A stretch of 64,000 nucleotides of DNA from JBNLAN01 sp050302175 (GCA_050302175.1 JBNLAN010000013.1:1-64000); one strand, 5' to 3'. Positions 8,128 to 17,021 are shown, numbered from the stretch's first letter. Numbers and translations are program-made. The notes: generated from the sequence alone by a model not told the origin.

Positions 8128-9437
8128 GATCGCTGAGTCGTCAACTCACCATCAGCCTCGCGGTGAGCCTCGCTACTTTCTTTGCGATTCAGGCATTGAT
8201 GGTCTTCATCGAAGTGCGCACGCTCAGCAAGGATACGGTGCTCTCGCGCATGCAGCATGATGCTGAGGAGCTATTAGCCGCCCTCGATACCACAACCCCT
8301 GAACCTGTGATCGACTGGTCACACGTGCCGGCAATCTATACGCGCCCATTCTCCGGCCACTACTTCCAGTTCCGCACGCAAAACGATTCGTTACGCTCGC
8401 GTTCACTATGGGACGAGGAGCTCCCCCCCCTTGCCGAAGGGGAGAGTCTCGAACTGGCCGGTCCTGACGATCAGCAACTGCTGCTGCTCGGCAAGCAATT
8501 TATGATCCATGGTCGCCCCGTTCAACTCAGTATCGGCGAAGACATTTCGCGTTTGCAGCAAACCTCGGACCTGTTTCTCAAACGTCTGTTGCTCGCCTCT
8601 TTCGCAGCCCTTATGGCGCTGCTTGTCATGCAGCTCTGGTTCATCCGCCGTGGGCTCTCCCCGCTCGGCAGGCTGAAAGACGAATTACGACAGCTTGAGG
8701 CCGGCGAAATCGACTGTTTGCAGCAGTCTGTACTGACCGAAATCGACCCGCTGGTCGCCGAAATCAACCGTCTGCTTGTCGCGAACCGCCAGCGTCTGGA
8801 GCGATCACGCAATGCCATCGGTAATCTCGCGCACGCCTTGAAAACGCCTCTCACCATTATTACGCAGATCCTCGAGCGAAAACCCGGCAAACAAGACCGC
8901 CACGAACTACGGCAGCAGGCCGAACTGATTCGACAGCGTATTCAGCACGAGCTTTCGCATGCGCGTATGGCTGGCCGGTCACCTGGCGGCTTTTGGCGCA
9001 ACCCCGCGGACGATGTCGATGCCCTGGTCACCACTATGCAGCGCATCCACCAAAAAACAGTCGACAACCAGATCAACTTTGCAGCCGATACCATCTTGCG
9101 CGCTGATCGCGAAGATATGATGGAGCTGATTGGCAACCTGCTCGATAACGCCTGCAAATGGGCGACAAACAAGGTGCACTTGAGTGTTAGCGATCAGCCG
9201 CTGACTATTGTCATAGAGGACGATGGCCCCGGCATGAATCAACCGACACGGGAGCACGTACTACAACGCGGTGTGCGTGCCGATGAAGCGCGCGAGGGGC
9301 ATGGCCTTGGACTGGCGATCGTCAACGATATTATTTCGAGCTACGGGGGCTCACTCACATTGGAGCATTCCGATGAGTTGGGTGGCTTGCGTGCGTGCGT
9401 CGTACTTCCTGTAAAGGGTGATACAGCACTGAAATAA
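8124..9437 (+). CDS. Two-component sensor histidine kinase
   Basis: An inner-membrane kinase of 437 residues. TM1 is at about residues 7-30 and TM2 at about 155-175, enclosing a periplasmic sensor of about 125 residues. A HAMP-like linker and the H-box GNLAHALKTPLTII (phospho-His in LAHALKTPL) follow. The ATPase domain shows the N-box (ELIGNLLDNACKWA), G1 (EDDGPGM) and G2 (GHGLGLAIV). The layout resembles PhoQ-type kinases. The start is the ATG that overlaps the regulator's TGA (ATGA). The signal sensed is unknown. The neighbouring PepSY protein is a candidate periplasmic partner by inference. Confidence 0.93.
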   Translation: MRSLSRQLTISLAVSLATFFAIQALMVFIEVRTLSKDTVLSRMQHDAEELLAALDTTTPEPVIDWSHVPAIYTRPFSGHYFQFRTQNDSLRSRSLWDEELPPLAEGESLELAGPDDQQLLLLGKQFMIHGRPVQLSIGEDISRLQQTSDLFLKRLLLASFAALMALLVMQLWFIRRGLSPLGRLKDELRQLEAGEIDCLQQSVLTEIDPLVAEINRLLVANRQRLERSRNAIGNLAHALKTPLTIITQILERKPGKQDRHELRQQAELIRQRIQHELSHARMAGRSPGGFWRNPADDVDALVTTMQRIHQKTVDNQINFAADTILRADREDMMELIGNLLDNACKWATNKVHLSVSDQPLTIVIEDDGPGMNQPTREHVLQRGVRADEAREGHGLGLAIVNDIISSYGGSLTLEHSDELGGLRACVVLPVKGDTALK

Positions 9438-9438
9438 T

Positions 9439-10311
9439 TTAGGCGAACTCGGGCAGCATTCTTGATTCGAAAACGGGGCCATCGACACAGACGCGGCGAT
9501 ACTTCTCGGCGCCATCCTCAAGGGTTTTAACCACACAGCCGGCGCAGCCGCCGATACCGCAGGCCATGTGCTCTTCAAGGCTTAAGTAGGCCGGGATGCC
9601 AAACTCGCGGCCGACTTTTGCCACGGCGTGCAGCATCGGGTGCGGGCCGCAGGAGAGCAGCACAGAGCGGGCACGCTCCGCCTCGTTCAAGGCAGCCAGA
9701 TAGTCACGGGCAATGCCCGGGACATACCCTTCGTAGCAGCCATAGAGACCGGCATTGGAGGCAAGTCTTGAAGCAATTCCCCGCTCCTCCAGTGAAGCGA
9801 TGCCGAGGATGGCATTGCCGCTCACACCGGGAAGAAGCGCCGTGGAGGGCTTCAGGGCGAAGGGGAACTCCACTTCGGAACCGGCAAAGACCACCGTCGG
9901 TGCTCGGCCGCGCAGCATCATGGCGCAGAAGATCATCGGCGGGATGCCGACGCCGCCGCCGATCAGGATATAGCGCTTGGAGGTATCTGACAGATCGAAC
10001 GGGCGACCGATCGGGCCGAGCATCGGTATCGATTCCCCGACCTTGCGCTCGCGCAGCAAACGGGTGCCCTCACCGATCGCCTTGACCAGCAGATCGACCG
10101 TCCCCTTCTCCGGATCGGTCAGCATGATCGAGATCGGGCGACGCATCGGCCGCTCATCGGAAACTCTCAGATGTACGAACTGCCCCGGCATCGCTGCCGC
10201 CGCGATTTTCGGCGCACGCACGCGCATGACGAACTGATCGCCCGGATGGCTTACATTGGCAAGAACCTCGGCCTGCTCCTCAAAAATAGTGTTCCGGGCG
10301 TGTTCAGTCAT
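9439..10311 (-). CDS. pyrK: Dihydroorotate dehydrogenase electron-transfer subunit
   Basis: PyrK passes electrons from class 1B dihydroorotate dehydrogenase to NAD+ through FAD and a [2Fe-2S] cluster. The sequence has a flavin-binding barrel with RRPISIML, a pyridine-nucleotide domain (ILIGGGVGIPPMIF) and a C-terminal cysteine set in CGIGGCAGC with a fourth cysteine in RRVCVDG. Length is 290 residues. It is the last gene of the pyr operon and overlaps pyrC by eight bases. The catalytic pyrD partner is not in the window. Its 3' end meets the convergent histidine-kinase gene with one base between. Confidence 0.9.
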   Translation of the reverse strand: MTEHARNTIFEEQAEVLANVSHPGDQFVMRVRAPKIAAAAMPGQFVHLRVSDERPMRRPISIMLTDPEKGTVDLLVKAIGEGTRLLRERKVGESIPMLGPIGRPFDLSDTSKRYILIGGGVGIPPMIFCAMMLRGRAPTVVFAGSEVEFPFALKPSTALLPGVSGNAILGIASLEERGIASRLASNAGLYGCYEGYVPGIARDYLAALNEAERARSVLLSCGPHPMLHAVAKVGREFGIPAYLSLEEHMACGIGGCAGCVVKTLEDGAEKYRRVCVDGPVFESRMLPEFA

Positions 10312-11590
10312 GGATCGTTCCGTTCTCGAACACGACCCGCCCCCCCTTGAGGGTGTGGGTGACCTGACCGGTCATCGTTTTGCCGTGCCACGGGGTGTTT
10401 TTGCCCTTGGAGACCAGTTTCTCGCGATCCACCGTCCACGTTGCTTCCGCATCGAAAATGCAGACATCGGCTTCGGCACCGACGCTCAATGTACCGGCAT
10501 CGAGCCCCAGCAGTCTGGCCGGATTACAGCTCATCTTGGCGATGAGATCGGATAGAGAGAGCACCTTGGCCCGTACAAGATCGAGCGATACCGGCAGCAT
10601 GGTTTCAAGGCCGACAATGCCGAAAGCGGCACAGGAGAGACCGCAGCGCTTGTCATCCTCGTGATGTGGGGCATGGTCGGTAGCAATGACTTCAATAGTG
10701 CCGTCTCTTAACCCTTCGATGACCGCCAGACGATCGGCTTCGGTACGGAGCGGCGGGCTCATCTTGGCATCGACATTGAAGCCGAGCACCTCCTCTTCGG
10801 TCAGGGCGAAGTGGTGCGGTGCGGCCTCCGTGGTCACCTTCAGCCCTTCGGCTTTGGCTTCGCGGATCATCTGCACCCCGCGTTTGGATGAGATGTGGGC
10901 AACGTGATAGCGGGCATCGGCACGGCGGGCGAGCATGATGTCGCGGGCGATCATCGACTCTTCACCCTCGACCGGCATGCCCTTGACGCCGAGCTGGGTG
11001 GAGATCCACCCCTCGTTGATGCAGCCGCCGCCGGTCAGCTCCTTCTCTTCGGCGTGCTGGATGATCATGTAGCCGAAGGTGGCGGAATATTCGAGCGCCT
11101 TGCGCATGACACCGGCATGCCAGATCGGCGCGCCGTCGTCGGAGAAGGCGACACAACCGGCGCGGGTCAGCTCACGCATCTCGGTCAGCTCCTTGCCGTC
11201 GAGGTTTTTGGTTACCGCACCGATCGGATGGACGTTGCAGAGATTAACCTGCTTCGCCCGCTCGATGATCTGACGGGCGATACCGGTATGATCGATGTGA
11301 GGTCCGGTGTTGGGCATGCAGCACATGCTGGTAACGCCACCAGCGATGGCGGCACGGGAACCGGACTCAATATCCTCTTTCCACTCCTGGCCAGGCTCGC
11401 GCAGATGCACATGCATGTCGATCAGCCCCGGGCATACGATCTTGCCGGTCGCATCGATGGTCTGATCGGGTGTTCCAGCGTGTTTGCCGATAGCGACCAC
11501 CTTGCCGTCTTCGATCCAGAGGTCGGCTTTTTTGTCGATGCCGTTGGCGGGGTCGATGATATGGCCGTTTTTGATCTGTAGCAGACTCAT
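10304..11590 (-). CDS. pyrC: Dihydroorotase
   Basis: This zinc amidohydrolase cyclises carbamoyl aspartate to dihydroorotate, the third step of pyrimidine synthesis. Visible motifs are the metal-binding HVHLREPG near residue 60, CVAFSDDGAPIW, the second metal histidines (YHVAHIS and EAAPHHFALTEEE) and IATDHAPH. At 428 residues it is a class I (Bacillus/PyrC-type) dihydroorotase, not the shorter E. coli class. It overlaps pyrB by four bases (ATGA). Confidence 0.95.
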   Translation of the reverse strand: MSLLQIKNGHIIDPANGIDKKADLWIEDGKVVAIGKHAGTPDQTIDATGKIVCPGLIDMHVHLREPGQEWKEDIESGSRAAIAGGVTSMCCMPNTGPHIDHTGIARQIIERAKQVNLCNVHPIGAVTKNLDGKELTEMRELTRAGCVAFSDDGAPIWHAGVMRKALEYSATFGYMIIQHAEEKELTGGGCINEGWISTQLGVKGMPVEGEESMIARDIMLARRADARYHVAHISSKRGVQMIREAKAEGLKVTTEAAPHHFALTEEEVLGFNVDAKMSPPLRTEADRLAVIEGLRDGTIEVIATDHAPHHEDDKRCGLSCAAFGIVGLETMLPVSLDLVRAKVLSLSDLIAKMSCNPARLLGLDAGTLSVGAEADVCIFDAEATWTVDREKLVSKGKNTPWHGKTMTGQVTHTLKGGRVVFENGTIHD

Positions 11591-12525
11591 GATTCGTCTC
11601 CTCCCTCGCCACCGCAGAGGGTTGCCAGCACCGCCATGCGCACGGCGACACCATACTCCACCTGACTCAGGATATGGCTCTTCACCGAGTCGGCGACATC
11701 GGTGGCAATTTCAACGCCGCGATTCATGGGCCCCGGATGCATGACGATGCAATCCTCTCCGGCCGCTTTCAGCCGTTTGGCGTTGAGTCCGTAAGCCTCG
11801 TGGTATTCGCGCACGGAGGGGAAGGCGCAGGCATCGGTCAGGCGTTCGGTCTGGACGCGCAGCATATAGACGGCATCGGAGCCTGGCAGCGCCTTATCGA
11901 AGTCGTAATAGACCTCGCAGCCGTAGCGTTCGATCTCGGCCGGCAGCAGCGTCTTGGGAGCGACCACCCGCATGTGATAGCCGAGCTTCTGTGCGGCCAG
12001 CAGATGCGAACGGGCTACGCGCGAATGGGCGATATCGCCGACAATGGTGATGGTCTTGCCCTCCGGCGAACCCCACGCCTGTTTCAGTGTCAGTAGATCG
12101 GTGAGAATCTGGGTGGGGTGCTCGTGTGCGCCGTCGCCGGCGTTGACGATGGCGGTGTTGTCGAGATATTCGGCAAGGAGTTCGCAGGTGCCTGCCAATG
12201 AATGCCTGATCACCACCACATGTGGCTGCATGGCGGCCAGCGTCTGGCCGGTGTCGACCAGTGATTCGCCTTTGGAGGTGGCGCTGGTAGAGGCGGAGAT
12301 GTTGATCACGTCGGCCGAGAGGCGTTTGCCGGCCAGCTCGAAGCTGGTGCGGGTACGGGTCGAGTTCTCGAAGAAGAGGTTGATCACCGTTTTGCCTCTG
12401 AGCGTCGGCGCTTTTTTCAGCGGGCGGCGGTTGATATCGATAAATGAGTCGCCGAGATTGACCAGATATTCGATCTGTTCCCGATCAAGGTCTGCTATGC
12501 CGAACAGATGTTTGAAAGGCTTCAT
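11587..12525 (-). CDS. pyrB: Aspartate carbamoyltransferase catalytic subunit
   Basis: The enzyme joins carbamoyl phosphate and aspartate, the committed step of pyrimidine synthesis. The carbamoyl-phosphate site is FFENSTRTRTSFE. Further conserved blocks are DGAHEHPTQILTDLLT and MHPGPMNRGVEI. Length is 312 residues. I chose the ATG at 12525, whose codon overlaps the pyrR stop (ATGA) and which has AGGTG upstream. No regulatory subunit gene (pyrI) is adjacent, as is usual for the pyrR/pyrC class I organisation. Confidence 0.95.
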   Translation of the reverse strand: MKPFKHLFGIADLDREQIEYLVNLGDSFIDINRRPLKKAPTLRGKTVINLFFENSTRTRTSFELAGKRLSADVINISASTSATSKGESLVDTGQTLAAMQPHVVVIRHSLAGTCELLAEYLDNTAIVNAGDGAHEHPTQILTDLLTLKQAWGSPEGKTITIVGDIAHSRVARSHLLAAQKLGYHMRVVAPKTLLPAEIERYGCEVYYDFDKALPGSDAVYMLRVQTERLTDACAFPSVREYHEAYGLNAKRLKAAGEDCIVMHPGPMNRGVEIATDVADSVKSHILSQVEYGVAVRMAVLATLCGGEGGDES

Positions 12526-13034
12526 CGTTTCACCTGCCTGAGTTCGATCGTCCACCCTTTCGGATCGTTGTTGAGCTTCACCGACTGATCCGCTGCCGCA
12601 TCGAAGGTCAGGCCGGCGACATCGGCCGCAATCGGCAGCTCGTGGCCGCCGCGGTCGACCAGCACGGCCAGCCGGATCGAGGCGGGACGTCCGTAGTCGA
12701 ACAACTCGCCCAGCGCCGCCCGGATGGTTCTGCCGGTATAGAGCACGTCATCGACCAGCCAGATATGTTTGTCGGTAAGATCGAAGGGGAGTTCGCTGCG
12801 ACGCACTTCCGGGTTGGGACCGATAGTATCGAGATCATCGCGGTAGAAGCTGATATCGAGGTTACCGCGATGGATCGTTGCCTCGGTCTTCTTCAGTCGG
12901 TACTCGAGTGCATCGGCCACTTCCGAGCCACCGCGCTGAATGCCGATGATATAGATTTTATCAGCGGCCATATTCTCGGCCATGGTGTCCAGGGCTTTAT
13001 TGACAGCGGTCGTGTCAAAGATGGTTTCAGCCAT
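12522..13034 (-). CDS. pyrR: PyrR: pyrimidine regulatory protein / uracil phosphoribosyltransferase
   Basis: PyrR binds pyr mRNA in Gram-positives and also has uracil phosphoribosyltransferase activity. The PRPP-binding loop is clear (IWLVDDVLYTGRTIRAAL), with the family segments IIGIQRGG and the DISFYRDD loop. Length is 170 residues. It lies only six bases after ruvX and overlaps pyrB, so there is no leader in front of it where a classical PyrR-controlled attenuator could sit. Its role here may be mainly enzymatic, which is inference. Confidence 0.93.
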   Translation of the reverse strand: MAETIFDTTAVNKALDTMAENMAADKIYIIGIQRGGSEVADALEYRLKKTEATIHRGNLDISFYRDDLDTIGPNPEVRRSELPFDLTDKHIWLVDDVLYTGRTIRAALGELFDYGRPASIRLAVLVDRGGHELPIAADVAGLTFDAAADQSVKLNNDPKGWTIELRQVKR

Positions 13035-13040
13035 ATCGTA

Positions 13041-13526
13041 TCACCTCTTTAGCTCCGGATGAGCTGCGATGAAGTCTTCCAGAATCACGGCCGCTGCCGT
13101 CTGATCGAGCTTCTCTTTCACACGCTTCTCATTCAGCCCCTGTGCAAAAAGGCGCTCTTTGGCGGTCCATGTGGAGAGACGCTCATCATGAAATAATATT
13201 GGCAGCGAGCTCGCCTCTGCCAGCTCCTTACCGGCCTTACGGCAATCAGCCGCCTGCGCACCCTCGCTACCATCCATGTTTTTCGGCAGACCGATCACGA
13301 TGCCCTTACAGCCGTACTCAGCCACGATCTTCAACAGTTGCCTGGGCCAGCCGGAATCGTTGCGGTAAAGGCAAGCCACGCCATGGCAAGAAACGCCAAG
13401 ACGATCGGAAACCGCCACACCTATACGTTTGCCGCCAACATCGATGGCGATCAGGGGGAGCTGGAAGATTATTTCACTACTGTTTTTTAAATCTAAACGG
13501 GAGCTTGCCGCGGTGTCCCTGGCCAC
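13041..13526 (-). CDS. ruvX: Putative pre-16S rRNA nuclease (YqgF/RuvX)
   Basis: An RNase H-fold nuclease that matures the 16S 5' end. The N-terminal motif is LIAIDVGGKRIGVAVSD, followed by IVIGLPKNMDGSEG, DERLSTWTA and the late Asp/Glu region (KLDQTAAAVILEDFI). The start is not certain. The frame stays open into the upstream gene. The GTG at 13526 lies four bases after the upstream stop and gives 161 residues, about 20 longer than the usual family N-terminus. No good ribosome site is visible for any candidate. Confidence 0.85.
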   Translation of the reverse strand: MARDTAASSRLDLKNSSEIIFQLPLIAIDVGGKRIGVAVSDRLGVSCHGVACLYRNDSGWPRQLLKIVAEYGCKGIVIGLPKNMDGSEGAQAADCRKAGKELAEASSLPILFHDERLSTWTAKERLFAQGLNEKRVKEKLDQTAAAVILEDFIAAHPELKR

Positions 13527-13530
13527 GCGA

Positions 13531-14226
13531 TTAGTAGTTGAGCAGGATGCGGCTGTCATTAAAGCCGAGAGTATGCAACGTTTCGGTGCATGCGTCCACC
13601 ATGGCGCTCATACCAGCCAGACAAGCAACCGCATTTTCCGAAGATGGCGCATCCGCACGCAATGCATCCTGCACATAGCCAATGGCGCCTTGCCACTGCT
13701 CTCCGGCGGCTTCCAGCGAAACACTGACACTCATATCGTATTCGGCCAGTGCCTGAAGCTCATCGGTCAGCAGGCAGTGAACCGGCGAGAGAAACCCGGC
13801 ATAAATGGCTACTTTGCCATAGCTGGCTCGGTTTCGGATGATCGAACGCCAGACGCTGCGCAGCGGTGCAATACCTGTTCCAACCCCTATCAGATAGACA
13901 TCCGGTTTCGTAAATGGGCTCAGATCGAAGCCTCGCCCAATCGGGCCTTCGACTTCAATCGTCTTGCCGACCTCCATATCCGCCAAGAAGCTCGCCATGC
14001 CCGGCACCTGCTTGGCAACAATCTCGTAGGCAGATGTATGCTCCGGCTCGGAGGCAATGGCAAAATAGGCTGGCGCCGGCTCCTTGCTGGCAGGCACGGA
14101 AAAGCGCAGGTATTGCCCGGCTCGAAACGGACGCACCTCGCCACCCTTTTCGGGCACGAAGGCAAGATGATAAACGGTATCCTTGCACTCGGGGCTGGTC
14201 AGCCTCGTTTTTTCTTTCAAGCGCAT
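13531..14226 (-). CDS. FAD/NAD-binding oxidoreductase, ferredoxin-NADP reductase-like
   Basis: The protein has the two-domain FNR layout: a flavin-binding barrel (FRAGQYLRFSVPA, PAYFAIASEPE) and a nucleotide-binding domain starting VYLIGVGTGIAPLRSVWRSI. No [2Fe-2S] cysteine motif follows, so it is a bare reductase module of about 231 residues. I prefer the ATG at 14226, and a TTG eight codons earlier is possible. It heads the minus-strand run into ruvX and the pyr genes. Its electron partner is unknown. Confidence 0.8.
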   Translation of the reverse strand: MRLKEKTRLTSPECKDTVYHLAFVPEKGGEVRPFRAGQYLRFSVPASKEPAPAYFAIASEPEHTSAYEIVAKQVPGMASFLADMEVGKTIEVEGPIGRGFDLSPFTKPDVYLIGVGTGIAPLRSVWRSIIRNRASYGKVAIYAGFLSPVHCLLTDELQALAEYDMSVSVSLEAAGEQWQGAIGYVQDALRADAPSSENAVACLAGMSAMVDACTETLHTLGFNDSRILLNY

Positions 14227-14306
14227 CAGGTATCGGGAAGAATGCTTCAAAATTTAATTGCCCCTCACTGTTCAGTACGGTCAATTGCATCGAAGGGACG
14301 TCCAAT

Positions 14307-15164
14307 ATGCAAGCCTCAAAATATCTCGAGCTCAAAGTACCCGCCACTGCCATGCCTGAGGCTGACTTCGAGCGTATTACCGAAGCGCTGCAGGCTACCG
14401 GCACCTCTCTGGAAACCGATGCCGACAGTAGCGAAGAGACACGCATCGCATGGTTTGAGTGTGGAGAGTCGGATACGGATGAACGCGTCTTGCGCGCCCG
14501 CATTGGTGCCGCCGTGCAGCTTGCAGGCACCAGCGAATCAGCCATTTCGCTTTCCGTATTAAGCGACGACTGGGAAACCGCCTGGCAGAAAGAGTGGAAA
14601 GCAATGCCCATCGGCAAGCAGTTGTGCGTGCGCCCCTCGTTTTGCGAACCGCTTGAAGATAGCCGCGTCGATATAGTGCTCGACCCCGGTATGGCCTTCG
14701 GCACTGGCCAGCATGCCACCACCCAGCTCTGCCTTGAAGCCATCGAGCGCTATTGTGAAAATCATCTGCCGCAGAGCCTGCTCGATATGGGTGCAGGCTC
14801 AGGGCTCCTGGCAATTGCCGCTGGCAAGCTTGGCGCACAAGGGATTGTGGCGATTGATAACGACCCGATCTCCGTTGAGGCGAGCAGAGTAAATGCTGAA
14901 CTGAACGGGGTAACACTGGTGTCGCAACTGAACGACACTCCACCAAACGATCTGTTTGAACTGGTCGTCGCCAATATTCTGGCCGGGCCACTCATCGAAA
15001 TGGCCAAAGGACTGGCGGGCTGCACAAGGGATCGACTCATTCTTTCCGGTCTGCTGGAGACACAGATCGAGAGCGTGGCAAAAGCTTATGAAGATATCGG
15101 CATGAAACGACTGCGAGCGGATGTGAAAGGGGAGTGGGCAAGCCTGGAGTTTTCTAAACAGTGA
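14307..15164 (+). CDS. prmA: Ribosomal protein L11 methyltransferase
   Basis: PrmA trimethylates L11 in the cytosol using SAM. The N-terminal substrate-recognition domain is followed by FGTGQHATTQLCLEAIE, the SAM motif LLDMGAGSGLLAIAAGKLG, AIDNDPISVEA and the (D/V)xxxANILAGPL motif near residue 225. Length is 285 residues, normal for the family. The ATG at 14307 follows AAGGGACG. It is divergent from the FNR-like gene with about 80 bases between the starts. The 183 bases after it, up to gltA, show no gene. Confidence 0.95.
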   Translation: MQASKYLELKVPATAMPEADFERITEALQATGTSLETDADSSEETRIAWFECGESDTDERVLRARIGAAVQLAGTSESAISLSVLSDDWETAWQKEWKAMPIGKQLCVRPSFCEPLEDSRVDIVLDPGMAFGTGQHATTQLCLEAIERYCENHLPQSLLDMGAGSGLLAIAAGKLGAQGIVAIDNDPISVEASRVNAELNGVTLVSQLNDTPPNDLFELVVANILAGPLIEMAKGLAGCTRDRLILSGLLETQIESVAKAYEDIGMKRLRADVKGEWASLEFSKQ

Positions 15165-15347
15165 GCAGGCGCTAAACGCGTTCGCCTGTTTCGACTTAAC
15201 GTAGCGCGAGGTTTCGATACGGCGAATGAACTCCTGCATGATCTGCGTGTATAGCTCGCCCTTGAGCACCTTATCCTCAACCCCGTGATTGATGGTCTGC
15301 CAGTGGCCTCGCAGGGCAGATGCTGGATGGGATTACGAGCGACTAGC

Positions 15348-16640
15348 CTAAAGATGGCGGAGGGTCGGGCCGACATAGAGCTGCTGTGGTCGACCAATCG
15401 CGCTCTCCTTGTCCTCTTTCAACTCCAGCCAGTGACTGGCCCAGCCAGCCGTACGTGCAACGGCAAAGAGCGCGGTAAACATGCGGCTGGGGAAACCCAT
15501 CGCCTTGAGCAGAATGCCTGAATAGAAATCGACATTCGGATAGAGCTTCTTCTCAATGAAGTATTCGTCCTCAAGCGCATGCCGCTCAAGCTCAAGGGCG
15601 ACCATCATCAACGGGTCATTCTCCATCTTCAGATGACGCAGCACCGATTTGGTGGTGTCCCGGATGATGGAGGCACGCGGATCGAGGTTTTTATAAACGC
15701 GGTGGCCGAAGCCCATGAGCCGGAACGGATCGTTGCGATCCTTGGCTCGCTTGAGTGCCTGTGGGATGTTTTCAGGTGTGCCGATCTCTTCAAGCATTTT
15801 CAGCACCGCCTCATTGGCGCCGCCGTGCGCTGGCCCCCAGAGGGTAGCGATACCGGCCGCAACACAGGCGAAAGGGTTGGCGCCGGAGGAGCCTGCCATA
15901 CGCACGGTCGATGTGGATGCATTCTGCTCATGATCGGCATGCAGGATCAGCAGCAGATCCATCGCTTTGGCCAGCACCGGATCAACATGGTAGGGGGTAT
16001 TGGGTTTGCCGAAGAGCATCTGCAGAAAATTGCTGGAGTAATCGAGACTGTTATCGGGATAACGGAAAGGGCGACCGATACTGTAGGTGTAGGAGGCCGC
16101 GGCAATGGTCGGCATCTTGGCAAACAGACGAATGGCCGCCTTAAAGCGCTGCTCGGGGATATTGTAGTCCTGCAGATCCTGATAGAAGGCCGAGAGTGCT
16201 CCCACAACGCCGACCATTACGGCCATCGGATGCGCATCACGGCGAAAGCCGCGATAGAAGCTCAGAACCTGATCATGCAGCAGATTGTGATCATGCACTG
16301 CTTCGGTAAACGTGGTGAGTTCGGTCGGGTTTGGCAGTTCTCCGAACATCAAAAGGTGGCTGACTTCGGTGAAGGTGCTGTGCTTTGCCAGCTCTTCGAT
16401 GGGATAGCCACGATAGCGTAGAATTCCCTTGCCTCCGTCAATAAAGGTAATTGCACTTTTGCACGATGCCGTGGAGCGAAAACCAGGATCATAGGTAAGC
16501 ATGCCCTGCTCACTGTAAAGCTTGCGAACATCGACCGCACTCGGCCCCTCCGAGCCGTGCAGAATATCGAGTACTTTGGCATCGCTACCTTCAATAGAAA
16601 GGCAGGCAGAGGCAATCGTGTCAGATGTTTTCCGGTTCAT
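15348..16640 (-). CDS. gltA: Citrate synthase
   Basis: The enzyme condenses oxaloacetate and acetyl-CoA to start the TCA cycle. It is a type II (Gram-negative, hexameric-type) enzyme of about 430 residues. An N-terminal domain (LTYDPGFRSTASCKSAITFIDG) is followed by the catalytic-histidine segments HADHEQNASTSTVR and GFGHRVYKNLDPRA, then the catalytic Asp region (VDFYSGI). I chose the ATG at 16640, two codons inside a GTG-started frame, because GAGGGTG lies just before it. Confidence 0.96.
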   Translation of the reverse strand: MNRKTSDTIASACLSIEGSDAKVLDILHGSEGPSAVDVRKLYSEQGMLTYDPGFRSTASCKSAITFIDGGKGILRYRGYPIEELAKHSTFTEVSHLLMFGELPNPTELTTFTEAVHDHNLLHDQVLSFYRGFRRDAHPMAVMVGVVGALSAFYQDLQDYNIPEQRFKAAIRLFAKMPTIAAASYTYSIGRPFRYPDNSLDYSSNFLQMLFGKPNTPYHVDPVLAKAMDLLLILHADHEQNASTSTVRMAGSSGANPFACVAAGIATLWGPAHGGANEAVLKMLEEIGTPENIPQALKRAKDRNDPFRLMGFGHRVYKNLDPRASIIRDTTKSVLRHLKMENDPLMMVALELERHALEDEYFIEKKLYPNVDFYSGILLKAMGFPSRMFTALFAVARTAGWASHWLELKEDKESAIGRPQQLYVGPTLRHL

Positions 16641-16680
16641 GTTCACCCTCTGTGAATATTTCTAGGAGTGATACGAGGTT

Positions 16681-16712
16681 GGAACCGGGAGCAGAGATAT
16701 ACTCCCGGTTCC
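16681..16712. terminator. Strong hairpin between the acidic-protein gene and gltA
   Basis: GGAACCGGGAG (16681-16691) and CTCCCGGTTCC (16702-16712) form a perfect 11-bp stem with a 10-base loop. No T-run follows on either strand, so it is either a weak or factor-assisted terminator of the small-protein genes or an RNA-stability hairpin in the gltA leader. Confidence 0.6.
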
Positions 16713-16750
16713 ATTAAGGATGTGAAACAAGGCTGTTAAAATACCCGCTC

Positions 16751-16990
16751 TTAGTTCTCTTCAGCACCTGAATCATAAGCATTGGTATTATCCGTTTCGG
16801 CGGGCTCTTCAGCATCCCACTGACTTTGCTCCTGATTATTAAGCTGCTGCTCTTCTCCCAATCCAGCATCCAGGCCCACATCACTTTCCACATCCGAGTA
16901 CTCCTCTTCAGCATAGGCGTAGGAGGTAACCGTTGCCGGTGCCAAGGCCAGGATCGCGGCAAGTGCAGCCATGAATAGATATCGTTTCAT
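16751..16990 (-). CDS. Small secreted acidic protein, unknown function
   Basis: A 79-residue protein with a clear signal peptide (MKRYLFMAALAAILALAP...SYAYA) and a mature part of about 50 residues that is almost wholly Glu, Asp, Gln, Asn and Ser (EEEYSDVESDVG, EEQQLNNQEQ, AEEPAETDNTN). It has no cysteine and no recognised fold and is probably disordered. AAGAGGATAA before the ATG supports translation. It lies 31 bases after another tiny acidic gene and upstream of gltA. I do not recognise a family. Metal or cation binding would fit the composition but is a guess. Confidence 0.65.
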   Translation of the reverse strand: MKRYLFMAALAAILALAPATVTSYAYAEEEYSDVESDVGLDAGLGEEQQLNNQEQSQWDAEEPAETDNTNAYDSGAEEN

Positions 16991-17021
16991 GTTATTTTAT
17001 CCTCTTTAAATGGTGATCTAA

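Noticed and set aside
13914..14306. N-terminal extension of prmA upstream of 14307
   Set aside because: The extension would overlap the divergent reductase gene; the ATG at 14307 gives the standard PrmA start.
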